Shown: one piece after another, positions 49,138 through 60,900 of the stretch
How positions within the stretch are numbered: position 1 is the stretch's first letter
How the letters are laid out: each line of letters opens with the position of its first letter
Assembly: GCA_005281725.1 (NCBI GenBank)
Contig: SSBO01000008.1
Location: 434,001 to 498,000, forward strand
DNA from: Wuchereria bancrofti
Lineage: Eukaryota > Nematoda > Chromadorea > Rhabditida > Onchocercidae
DNA: 64,000 nt
Direction: 5' to 3'
Notes under the pieces: model-generated
What the model saw: only the letters and a program-made list of their open reading frames with translations
What the model was told of the DNA's origin: nothing
Databases searched by the model: none
Program-made: the position numbers and the translations under genes

Positions 49138-51874
49138 GCATAATTCTTGTATTATCAGTAATTTGTTAGCAAGGATAAGATCTTTTTTAATGTTAAACCT
49201 TTTTCACTAATTGAATGTTTCGTGAAATTGAAACATAAGAGTGAATGGTTTCAAAACTAAATTACCAATTAAAGTAGCCATTCGGTAAAGAGCAATTCGT
49301 TTTACCGTAAGGATTGTTGACTGATTGGCATAAAAGTGTGTTGATTTCTAATTTTTTAAAACTATTCCTTCCAATGGCACTGATTGCATTCAGGGAAGAA
49401 AGTTAACAATGCCAGCTGAAGACATCAATCATTGATAATCGTCTTTAGGCGATTATTGCCTAGAGGCGTCCTCTGTACAAATCATCCTTGGCTTTTATAA
49501 ATGATAACTTTTCCTATCAGTAATGTTGCAACCACAAAAAGAAGTGATACTTTCAAATAACAACACCGATGCTTACTCATTTTAGCAAAATGCCTGCAGG
49601 AGTTTTTTCCCCTTACATAATTTACCTATTTTACATATTTACCTATAATATTGTGCCATCAATGAATAAAAATTTGCAACTAACTACTCCCTTCCTTTTC
49701 TCGTTCCTAAAAATGGTTGTCAAATTAATTTCAGTAGACAAACAACATTTGGTAGAGTATTATTGTTTGGTGCTGAAATTAATTTGCTTGATGAAGTGAA
49801 AATATCTCTAATGTTTTGTCATTTTCATGTTGTGAATAACAATGTTCTTCATGTAAGGTGACAGTTTGCCCTCGTTAAATTGGCCGAAAAATAGAAGAAA
49901 ACTTGTTTAATTTGAATGGTTAAGAAGGAAATTATTGTGATATAATTATTACCTTGTCAATAGTTTGCATCTTTTCCACGATATGCTTCTTCCTCTTCCT
50001 GCTCATTCTTTCATTATTCCTTTCCCCTTTTCAGTAATTATTTTTGTTTCCTTTTGTAATTTACTTGAGAGAAATGATAAATTCACTTGCATTCAAGCAG
50101 CATATTTTTTTTTTTTTTTGAAATAACGTATCACTGCTACTTCAATTCCAACTTTTTTTACAACTGCAATCATTTCCCTGAAATATGTGCTTATGAATAA
50201 AGCTCATTAAGTTGATTTCGTTCTTAAAACATCACCGTTAACGATCATTGGGACTTTATGCACACAATGATATTGTTTAGCTTTAGAAAAGAGGTAAATA
50301 ATATTGGCTATTAAAACATTTCGCTTTATTCTATTCGGTGATTAAATCTTGCAGTGGTTTAAAAAAATTTGATTAAATAATTCCCGTACGATGTTTTTGG
50401 AAAATAAGCTTTGTCTCTGCTGATGACTGTCTAATTGTTCTTTTGTGGTGGAGAAAGTGTAATTTAACTTGTTGTTCTGAGATGAGTTCTTAAATGATTT
50501 CGATTTCTGTAAACCCAACAAAAGCTATATTTATTCATTTACTTTATTGTTTATTCATTTACTCACTTGTTTATTTGTTTGTCAACTTGACTTTTCGTTA
50601 CTGATGCCTCTTTATTCACTGCATCGGAATTTATCTGTTCATTCACTTATTTGTCTATCTTCTCCACTCAACTCTTGTCATGATCATTATTTAAATTAAA
50701 TTTTATTAATAGGATGGTAAAAGTTGAGATGTACGGTGACCTTGATGAGTTACGTTTGTGTGTTTGTTAGGTTATTAATTCAAATTCAAATGCATAGGAC
50801 GTCTGTGTATTATTGTGGAACGTTTGTAAAATATTAAAAATGTTAATTGATGAGATGAAATTTTAATTTAAACGCATATTTATGCATTGTATGATAGAGA
50901 AGAGTGAATTTTACAAACAGGTAAAGAGAGAGGAGAAGAAGGAAATTAATCAGCCTGAACAATAAGAATGTAGCATATTATCATTAGCTCAGCCTAGGCA
51001 AAATTGTGGAAGAAAAAATAATGTGATATGGCACTCCTTCACTTTCTTATTCGTTAATTATCCTAATTAACATTCCATTCGCGTGTCGTATACAACATCT
51101 GTAAATTGAAATAATCAGATGAATAATTTGAGGTATTCCTTGGAGTACCATATAAAAACAAACATTCATCCATCATTATCATTCAACTAAGTTTAATCAG
51201 CAACAGCACTGGAAACAACAGTGACAGCCACAACAACAACAACAACAACAGAATATAAATAAATAGATCTCTTCTTCATTCGTTCCCTCCCTCTCTTTTA
51301 CCCACCCTTTTCACTCCTTCTTCCCCGGGATATTTAAGGAAGAATGCAAGAAGAGGTGGAGGGAATGAGCTGTTATTGCCTGCGGTAATCATCCATCTGT
51401 AATTGTTACTACTGTTATTGTTCCCTTCCTGTTCATTTTCCCAAAAACCCTAATTAATTCTTTTTTCTCTTATTTTATTAAAAAACGAAGATAGCGAAAT
51501 TGTGAGAAAATGCTTCAGTTTTTTCTACGTTATAGATATTGCCCGAATTATATTTGTTCTGTCAGTGATATTTGATCGATTGTCACAATTACCATTCCTT
51601 CCTAAAAAATGTAAAAAAAAAAGGAATTTTTGATTTCCTTTCTTTTTTCGTTTTCCCAAAAAAAAGTTGTGAAATTCATAAATTCATTTGTGAATTTATT
51701 TATGTATTTAGAAAGACTTTTTCATCATTTCTTAGTACTTTAAGATGAAAAGACAACACTCAAACACCTCTTTATCACTAAATGAAGAATGAAACCATCG
51801 GGTCATTAAATCTAATAGCAATCTAAATTGTAATTCGCCTTTTTGTGCCAGTATGATGAATTCTTCTTTCTTCA

Positions 51875-51876
51875 GA
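51875..51876 (+). promoter_or_regulatory. Candidate trans-splice acceptor before the TOX-like ATG
   Basis: TTCTTTCTTCAG ends at 51875, 15 bases upstream of the ATG. An in-frame TAG directly precedes the ATG, so upstream sequence cannot add coding in this frame. A spliced-leader site fits nematode practice; it could also be the acceptor of a 5' UTR intron. Confidence 0.4.
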
Positions 51877-51890
51877 AGCAGCAGCAATAG

Positions 51891-53061
51891 ATGTACCATC
51901 CGACGTCACTCTACTATTCAGCCATACCCTCCTGCACAGAAAACAACAGTTGCATTGATTTCGGAATTTATGGCATTGAACAGAATGACTGCTATTTGGA
52001 TCTGAACTGCATTGAACCATCGCTGGTACCTGAAGAAGAACAAACATACGTTTGTGCCACTGCTACATACAACAATGTTATTACAACAAATAGTAATACT
52101 AATGATATAGCAGTGACGGATACTACGAACCAAGTGACCAACCGGACTTCACGTCGAACGATCAGGAAAAAGCGCTCAAAAAGGGATCCAAATGAACCGC
52201 AAAAGTAGGACGCGCTGTACTTCTGTTGAACCTTTTCTGAACTTCGATATTTCTTAATTTCGACATTTCAAATTTCGAATTCCACTATGAAAGAAACTTG
52301 TTGGTATGACAACATTGAAAAAATGAAACTAATAATTGTCTGGAACAAAGCCATAATTTCACTGCTAAAGCCTGTAAATCCTTTCCTCCATTTCAGGCCT
52401 GTTTCAGCATATGCTTTATTTTTCCGTGATACGCAGGCTACCATAAAAGGAAGGAGTCCAAATGCTAGTTTTGGAGAAGTATCGAAAATTGTAGCATCGA
52501 TGTGGGATTCATTAGATTGCCATGCAAAGAGCGTTAGTTTTTCTCAGTTTCTGATCAGAAAGTTGAATTCTAAAATTTTGTAAAAAGTTTCCTTCAGATT
52601 TTGAAAGCAGTAAATCACTAATTTGCGTTTTTCAGCTGTACAAACAGAGGACAGAAATGGCTAAAAAGGATTACTTAAAAAAGCTTGCTGCCTATCGTGC
52701 CCAGCAAATATCACAGGTAGATGAAACATAACTTGTATATATGTATAGATATAAGCCTTGCAGCAAAATAAATGTTTCTTAGAGCTTGTGATATGATTAA
52801 GAAAATAGCACTTGTTGTACTGAAATCAAAAATTTTAGGAATTTATTCTAGAATGAAACAGTTGAACCGGTATCGGTACCAGAAAAAAGAAAACTATCAG
52901 CAATGGGAACAATGAATTCTGCAAGCTCATCAAGTGAAAGGCAAGAAGAAGTGTCTACTGCAATAGGTGAAATGACTCTCGCAAATTTGATAGCTCGTCC
53001 ACCTTCAACAAACTTTGCATCGTTTTATCTCCATAAGCGGTTCGTAAAATTGAATCTATAA
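51891..53061 (+). CDS. TOX-family HMG-box protein
   Basis: Nuclear DNA-bending protein with one HMG box. Four exons (51891-52204, 52397-52532, 52636-52716, 52852-53061) join in phase and give 246 residues. The N-terminal part is rich in Thr, Asn and acidic residues. A basic stretch ([17 protein letters not shown], near residue 90) is followed by [20 protein letters not shown], which is diagnostic of TOX proteins. The box continues through [14 protein letters not shown] and ends in [12 protein letters not shown] near residue 178. The short C-terminal tail is Ser/Glu-rich and ends KRFVKLNL. It is much shorter than vertebrate TOX (over 500 residues) and lacks the Gln-rich C-terminal region. In the box, the usual EEQK before the third helix is replaced by CHAKS. 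A donor-like GTTCGT near the end leaves a longer isoform possible. Confidence 0.92.
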
Positions 53062-54506
53062 AAAGTTATTCTTTTTATCCATTTCTTTAACTTTACTTTA
53101 AAAAGTCATCTTCCAATTCTGAAGCATAATCTCTCAGCAAACTAAGAACATTTTCCCGAAATTCGTACTATCCATTTCATTTGCAATCCGTACACCCTCA
53201 ACAGCTTCAGTCTTCTGCACATCCATCGGAATTTAAAGTAGTCCCTATTTTCATATATATTTTATTTAATTAATTAATTAATTAAATAAACTAATTCCGA
53301 AATTCGTTAATATTTATTTATTTAATTAATTAATTTATTCATTTATCTGCTCATTTTTAATTAATTAATTAAGTAAACAAATAGAATAATTAATTTATTT
53401 ACATGTTTATTTATCCCAATCGATAGCCTTATTCATTTATATTTTGAATATTCTGTTGCGTTTGTCTTTAAATTTTAAAGCGAATGGTTTTTCAAAATAT
53501 TATCATTCTCATACTCAGATTTTATCCCAGAAAATAGTTTCAAATTTAGTTCAAGAAAATGGAATCCAAAATTTTAGTTTGAATCAAAAAACGGAAAAGA
53601 ACATCGTTGGCAAAATATAATAAGGTATCGAAACAGTGGATCAAGAGAGTAATCTCAACTGGAAAACGTCTGATGAACTGACAAACACTTCCAAATCAAT
53701 GTTGTCCAGTTCTGTTTCGTGAATTCTCCTTTAAATAACTGCTGTTCCTTAAACTGGCTAATATTTAATTTAGTGAAACACACTTTATTTTGTTTTGAAC
53801 GGAAGTAAAAGGTTGAGAGGAACTTGCTGTTGCTTCAACAATTTTACAGTCTGATGAATATCATCGTTGGCTTGACGGTATTAATTTTGGAGAATTCAGG
53901 AGTACTTCTAGTTCCATTATTTCCTGCCTTCTCATCACTTTATTATTATATTCATTAGTGATATTAATTCTGAATCTTTTTTTTCTTATCATATTTTATT
54001 GATAACCTTCCACTCTTACAGTGACTAACTCGTTGTATTGTTTCTAAGATAAAAGCCATGCCATCTCGTGTTCTAGTATCGAGTGAAAGATGCAAACATG
54101 CAATCCACTTCAAAATATTCCATACTTAGAAAATTTGCATACAGGTAAGTTAATATAAACCTGAGAAGGCTCACGTTCCATACATTCTTTGATTTACTTA
54201 ACTGAGTGCAATAATGAATTTGTCGCGTATAACTGAAGAAATACGTTCAAGCAGCACTGAACAATTATTATTATTCAATTTCACTGTGTCCTTTCTAAGA
54301 TTTTCTTTTTGTTGTTTATTAGCAAGGAAATTCCTTCTCTCCCAGATAGCATCAATCAAGCAAATATGCATGTAGGAGGACTAAGTTAACTCAATCAATC
54401 TTAACTTTTCTCCCGTTCGTCCATCCATCCCATCCATCCATTTCTTTCTTATTTTCAATCTATCGTCTAAACTTCTCGCTCAACTCTGTATAATCATACT
54501 AAGCAG
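53062..54506. other. Intergenic region, AT-rich
   Basis: It contains a block of ATTA/TTAA-like low-complexity sequence at about 53265-53400. No gene or RNA was seen. Confidence 0.6.
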
Positions 54507-54872
54507 ATGAATTATTGGATAATGAGATCTTTAATTACCACAAATCAGGAAAGTACTTCTTCCTGTAATCCGATATTCTTCTATTTCTCCGTTTCCGGTA
54601 CTTTCAGTGATGTAAATCAGCATCAGACATTAATCCATCAATATCCAATGCTCGACTTCGATTCCGTCCCTTTGATCATCGAAGTGATCGGCATTATAGC
54701 TACTATAACTACATGTCTTCTGATGCATTTCATTATGCAGAAATCCTACGAAGACGCTGACCGGCCAACATTTCATCATTTAATCCATGACCAATATTAC
54801 AGTAAACAACTGGATAAATTTTTGAATGAACAAGATAAAAAGAATGAAACGGCACGTGATCTATCCTCTTAA
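54507..54872 (+). CDS. Possible single-exon membrane protein, 121 residues
   Basis: An open frame with one clear hydrophobic segment near residues 55-76 (PLIIEVIGIIATITTCLLMH). It is followed by a charged C-terminal region rich in Asp, Lys, Glu and His (LDKFLNEQDKKNE). The tail composition is protein-like and the TM segment is of normal length. No family is recognised, and the N-terminal 50 residues are less convincing. A short first exon upstream is possible, since an AAGCAG acceptor directly precedes the ATG. It could be a genuine type II or III small membrane protein or a chance frame. Confidence 0.4.
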   Translation: MNYWIMRSLITTNQESTSSCNPIFFYFSVSGTFSDVNQHQTLIHQYPMLDFDSVPLIIEVIGIIATITTCLLMHFIMQKSYEDADRPTFHHLIHDQYYSKQLDKFLNEQDKKNETARDLSS

Positions 54873-57800
54873 ACGTGATACCGTAAAATTCATACGTGAA
54901 TGTTTGTCTTGTACATTGAAAGCATGTATATGGCATTTTTTTGGAATATTCAGTTTACAAAATCTTCGAATTAATATAACGTCATAACTCTCAACTTGAG
55001 ATCATCAAAATTCTAATCTTATGATGCATAAAATGTTCCGAATTTCTGTCTTCGTAAATCAAAATATTTTAACGTCTTAACCAAATTTTTTGCTTCCTTC
55101 AAATTTCAAACTAATCAGTATTTTACGTTTGGTGTTTGAACTTTGTATCTCAAGTTAGATTTTTTGTATGTTTCAGTTAAAGTTTCGCAATTTTAGAGCA
55201 TTTTTGTTAGAAGTGCTACTTCGCTTCTAATATAACCATCCGTTCTTTGTACATTTCTGCTAGTACAAAAATATAGTAAAACCTTGGAAGCAATCGTCCA
55301 CTTTATATCAGACAGTTTCTCAAACTTTGCAGCAAGCAGTTGAGAAATTATCAAGTGAACAAACGAAAAAAAATGAAAAACATAAAACAAGAGATGACGT
55401 CTTCATTCAGACCACATCAGGCAAGTATCAAGATTACAATTTCTCAGAAAAATTTCTAATCCATAGTGTTTCGGAAATGATATAGAAAAGAAAGGATGGA
55501 AGTTATCGCATTAAACTGAACATTATAAATAAGAATGATATGATGATCTAAAATTTGTGTAAAAAAATACATGGTAATTTTGAACAGAGAATTGAATCGA
55601 AGGATTATAAAGAAAAATACTGCACCATTTGAAATTTGAAAAATTTCACGTAAAACAGGTAAAGATAAAATTAGGCGTTAGACACGTAAAAAATACATCT
55701 TTTTACTTAAGACGACACAATTTCTCGTTTTTGAACTGCAAACCACCACCTACGTATAATCTAACAGCTACTCCGGCAATATTCGGCATCACATGAATAT
55801 TTCCTATTCTACGCCTTTCGGAAAATGATACCGAGTTCCCCTTATTCTTTTCTATTTTAAAATTCTTAGAAAGATGTTTTTATAAATCTTGAAGCCTTCT
55901 TTATCTGCTGTGAAAATTGAATTTTTCAGACGAAATCTGATATAAATGTCCCGCAATTTCCAAACTTCAATCAGTAATATTTATTTTGAATTATTCTGAC
56001 AGAGTCTTCAATTAATGAAAGCAATATGATTGTTGGCGTATAGGCCCTCAACTACAGTACTTCCTTCGAGCGTATTATCAATATGAAATTAAAATTTTAC
56101 TTCATCAAAATCCCAAAAAACAATATATTTTATCAGATAGAATAAAAAAAAAACAAAGATAAATGTAAAAATCTTTTACAAAGAAGAGAGAAAATTTTAC
56201 AAAATTCTACTTGAATAAGCAAAGGCACAATTAAATGTAATGCCAAAAAATTATGACATAAAAGGAAAAATACTCTGAAATATTTTCTCGGATAGCGCAA
56301 TATATGCAAAAAAGATAAAATGAACATTGTCAGTAATTTTTGAAAATGACATAAACTGCGAAAGGGTTTGAAGGCAAGTTCGGGGATTCCAGTTTATTCC
56401 ATAATTTATCATAAACAAAATGGTCGAGATCAGAGACAATCAATAGTTCCGAGAGATTCAACGAAAAATGTGCACTGAGATTGCATAACTTTATGCGCAC
56501 ACCATTTGTTTTCGCATTTTATATATGAAAACTGTTTCCGCATTTCATAAATGTCCTACAGCAGTACCTAAACATTATGCTTAATTTCACTCTGAACTAA
56601 CAGCCTGACACACACACACATATATACACAGACATGTATATATATATATATGTTTTGTCTTTCGTATACTAAAAGAGGATTATGATTAAGGGAATGGCCT
56701 GAAACTAGGATTTCAGAAAAGTGAGGAACAGGAAACTTCAGAGAATTTTTGACTTAACCTTTTGCGACATTATCTCTAAGGGATGAAATTACCCGATCAT
56801 AAATCAAGAGTGATTGACTCCATTTTATGAATGAGTTTGCTTGTCCACTTCTTATTAAGAATAGTAGAAATCCTTCTGATGATTTAGAAACAACAAACTT
56901 TTAAGTTTGTTATTGACATATTTTCCAAGATTCTTAAAAGGCTACCAATCCTTCTTGTCTTTTTCCTAGAAATCAATGCAAGTGTTTTTTAAAAAACAAG
57001 TAAACAAACTCTGACATGCAGTTGCTTTCACGCAGATTTGTTACAAACTGTTAAATGAAATTTGTTCACATTCAAAATACAACACAAAGCAGAATTATGA
57101 CAAAAACTAAAGAGAAATTCAATTGATTTGATCCCCAGGCACCATAAGTATTAAATCTTAAATACGACTACTCTTTTGTTTAAATAAGGAATCACAACCA
57201 TTCTAAAATAATAAAGTCAAAAATGACATGTAACAGCTTCCTCAACGCATATTTGCTGCAAAAGTGAAAAGTTATACAACGCCTGCATGGTAGTGAGCAA
57301 ACATCAAAACTAAATTAATGGCGTGATCGCAAGTTTTACTCTTTTATAAAAAAAAATTTATTCAAAATGTCATTAAAATTTCTTAGAGTTTGCAACAATT
57401 TACAAAAGAAAATCAAGAGATACAAATCTGTTCCTAAGATTTTTCAACTAACTACAATGCAAATTTATACATATTTCTGTAGCACAAAGTTTGCCGGAAC
57501 CGAAAACTTTCAATTTTTTTTTTTGTTCCGAGAAAAATTGAGACACTCGAGGAAATTATTTAGAATTTATCGAAAATTTGCACATTTGGCCCTATTAAGT
57601 GAGCAAAACACAACAATCGCTATCGCACTTTTTTAAATAATTACTGCGACATTGACAACCGGTTACCGAATTCAAAAATAAATCAATTATTGGAAGATTG
57701 TAGACATCTATTACCGTCATACTGTCGTAATGTTGTCGATATGTTTCAAAAAACAAAGAGGAACTGATGTACGAATAACTGTAAATTTTAATAAAATATC

Positions 57801-57967
57801 GAAAATCTGTATGAATGTATCACTTCGAGATATGACGTTAAGAAGTAAACTTTAATCACTAACGAGAAAGTCAGAGATAAAACTGCCAATGTCACAACCT
57901 ATGGCATAGAAAATGAAAAACACTAACTATAAAAAGGTGCAGCAATTTTCATCAACGGTAACGAACG
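54873..57967. other. Intergenic region, AT-rich
   Basis: About 3 kb with no supported gene. A CA/TA microsatellite lies at 56607-56651. The open frames at 56133-56439 (minus) and 57367-57636 (plus) are low-complexity and not convincing. The 3' end of the Arf exchange factor gene lies at the right. Confidence 0.5.
56607..56651. repeat. CA/TA microsatellite
   Basis: (CA)n followed by TATATA, ACACAGACATG and then a pure (TA)n run ending in TATG. Confidence 0.9.
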
Positions 57968-60900
57968 TTATACAACAGTATAGTTTATATTTATCGTTTT
58001 TCTGATAACCCGACTCAGAATAATCCTTAGATCCTCACGCATTTCACATTCCACCAAACGGCACATAGTTATAGCATAATCTTGACCAAGGTCAATGAGC
58101 TAGAATAAAAAAGAATGAAGTGAAAAATAATACTTGCATAATTGTATATAAAATTAATAAGGAAATATAAAAATCGATTTACTAGAAAGATTCTTCAATA
58201 TCCTCAACCATCACTAATTGTTGCAGTGGGAGGAATGCTGAGATACAATCAAAAGCATCTAATAATCAAGAGCATATCATTTTAAAGTCAAACAGTTTAA
58301 CAAGATGGGAAGAACATCTAAAACTACAAACTCGTCTCCTTTTATTCATGTTATCATTGTTACCTGCGTTGAACAAAATGCATCTGTTTTTTCTAGCAAT
58401 AAATGTACCACTGGAATCCAAGCTTGTCGATGCTGCTCAGATTTTAATTCTGAATAGTAATCGAGTATGTTCTCCACCACCCTTAAAACACGTTATTAGT
58501 TAAAAGAGTGGTGAGCATGGGAATCCTTATTTTATAAGAATCCTTTCCATCCCAATTTCTTTTAGTCCTATTTCAAAAACATATAAAACATGCAACCTCA
58601 TTTGACAAACTTAACTATGAGATTTCATCTTCCACGATACATCTAAATTTCATTTCACTCGTTGTTACAGACAAAAAGAAGCCACTGCTGAAAGAAGTAA
58701 AATATATATTAGAAATCAAGCAAGTATATGCAAACCTCAACAATTTCATTTTAATATTAATTTTCTGTTGCACCGATGTTTTTCCAGTATCAATATATAA
58801 TCTATACAATATATTAAGGGCAGTTCGTACACTACGTGTTTCTTGTCTCAAAAGATTCGGTTTACTTCGACCTGAAAGCATCTTTCATGTTTTACTACCA
58901 TATCATCTGCATAATTAGTTAAATATTTCAGGAAGATTTATCTTACTGCTTAGAGTCTAAAGCCGACAGTATTTTATTCAGCATTTCTCATAAACTTCGA
59001 CATGTTCTTTTAATTTTATACTACATTGTATAAATCAAAGCTGCGGAACGGGGTATAAAAAACGTTCGACTCAGTTACTAGAACTTGGCATTTTTTTACT
59101 ACTTCGGAGGAACTGAAAAATAAGAAACCCCTTTGAGGAGGGGAGAAATTATGAATGCACCGGAACTTCCTACGATTAGAATATATGCAACCGGCGTATG
59201 TAACAATCACATAAAATATACAATATTTTTTTTTTGAAGTAATTCGCAAAATTTTCTTGCATTTCGAAAGAACTTTTAATGAACCTTTGAAACCGGCTTT
59301 CCACAGTAACGTACGTTGAGTATTGTTGCCATTAAATTTTTGAGCAAGAGTATGAGAATCAAGAAGACATTCAATTAGTCGCATGAGATGATCCACTTCT
59401 GTAACACAACAAAAATGCCAATTTTAATTTCTAATTACAAACTCCATTATATGAAAACAACGCGTCATTTTCAGTGTTGAAAACTCATAACCAAAAATTA
59501 GACAAAACTCCCTTGAAGAACAACAAACAAAAAATTTTTATTCAAAAATTTTACAAAATAAAAAAGTATTATGAAAAATCAAGAGAAACGGCGTCAACTA
59601 CGTTTCACCATCAAAGAAGTTTTGAATTTTTATAAAAAAAAAAGTTGAAGGGTTGATTAAAACAATCATAAAATGGTACCAATATATTTATAGAGGCCTC
59701 CATCTGTACTTTCTAAGGCCCCGCTCTCTACATTATCAACAACTTCTTGTTTAAAACCTCCGTTCCGTAACTCTTGTCCAGTAGGTTTACTACATGATTC
59801 TGGTTGTGATACTGTCGATAAAACTGCATTTGCTTTCGCTTCATCCTTGAAAAGTGTTGCCGGAGAAGGTAGTTAACATAAAGAAATATCAAAAACAACA
59901 AAGAAATATCATAAATCAATTGCAGTTCATTGCTTACCTTAAGATACCATCTTGTTATTTATCATATAAGTCGATTTCAAATTCGAAATACACTTAAAAC
60001 AAAAAACTAACCTTTTTCACAGACTCTTGACCAAATATAATACTATTTACAGCATCGACTAGCTCCAGTTGTACAACACATCGAACCAATAATGTTGTAA
60101 ACAATGCATCGTTACCGCTGCAAAAGATGTTTTTCAATACAGCAAAAACTGAAATTTAAAAAACGATAAATTTTTTTCAATATAGCTTGAGATAAGTAAT
60201 TTATTGATCTGGAAAAGCATTTGCTAAGTTATCATTAAAAAATGGGTAATGCTTCAACTAAATGTTTCGAAGAATTACGATCTAAACATAATACAGCTTA
60301 CTTTCTGAAGGCTTTTAACTAACTAAATTTCAAATTTTATTTACAAGAGTTTAAATAAACTACATTAATTTGAAAGCAATTTACAGAAGGAAATGTACCT
60401 TGAGTTAAACACTATTTGGTGAGTACCATCATTGCTCACTTGGTGATTCTCACCATTTGGTATGATAAACGTGTTCAGAACATCATCCGGTTCCCATGTA
60501 AGTAGTCTATCAAAAATTCTCAATTTAAAATTTTCAAAATTTTGGCTTTCGATCGTCCAAGATTAAAATCTTTAAACATTTTTTCTGAAGTTAAAATTCA
60601 TATCTGTCAAAAAATATTTTTTACATTCATTTATGCGTTTTATATCATAATATTATTCGGATCGTTTAATTCACCCTCGACTAATTCTAGGAATATAAAC
60701 AAAAAAAGAATAAAAAAAAAGAAATAAAAAAGGAATACTCCACTACGAAAGAAGTTTTCAATTTTAATTATCTAGTTACAGAAAAATTGAACAAAATCAA
60801 ACCTGCTAAAGCAACTAGGAAGATATCTTGAGAAGCTAATTAACACTGTATAAGTAAATATAAATCAATAATTAAATAACAAAGATTAAGAAAAAGCTCA

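Larger units (their letters stand above)
47316..51890. other. Gene-poor region upstream of the HMG-box gene
   Basis: About 4.6 kb with no supported coding sequence on either strand. It holds the GT/CA microsatellites at 48979 and 49071, a short (CAA)n run near 51230-51252, and homopolymer tracts. The part nearest 51891 should contain the promoter of the TOX-like gene. Confidence 0.5.

Noticed and set aside
51344..51385. Short ATG frame ending at a donor as first exon of the TOX-like gene
   Set aside because: Splicing to the next acceptor puts it in the wrong frame for the HMG-box protein.
51823..52133. Two minus-strand open frames of 71-74 codons
   Set aside because: They are antisense to the first exon of the TOX-like gene.
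56133..57636. Open frames at 56133-56439 (minus) and 57367-57636 (plus)
   Set aside because: They are rich in Phe, Leu, Ser and Lys, as expected for AT-rich non-coding DNA, with no motifs or splice partners.
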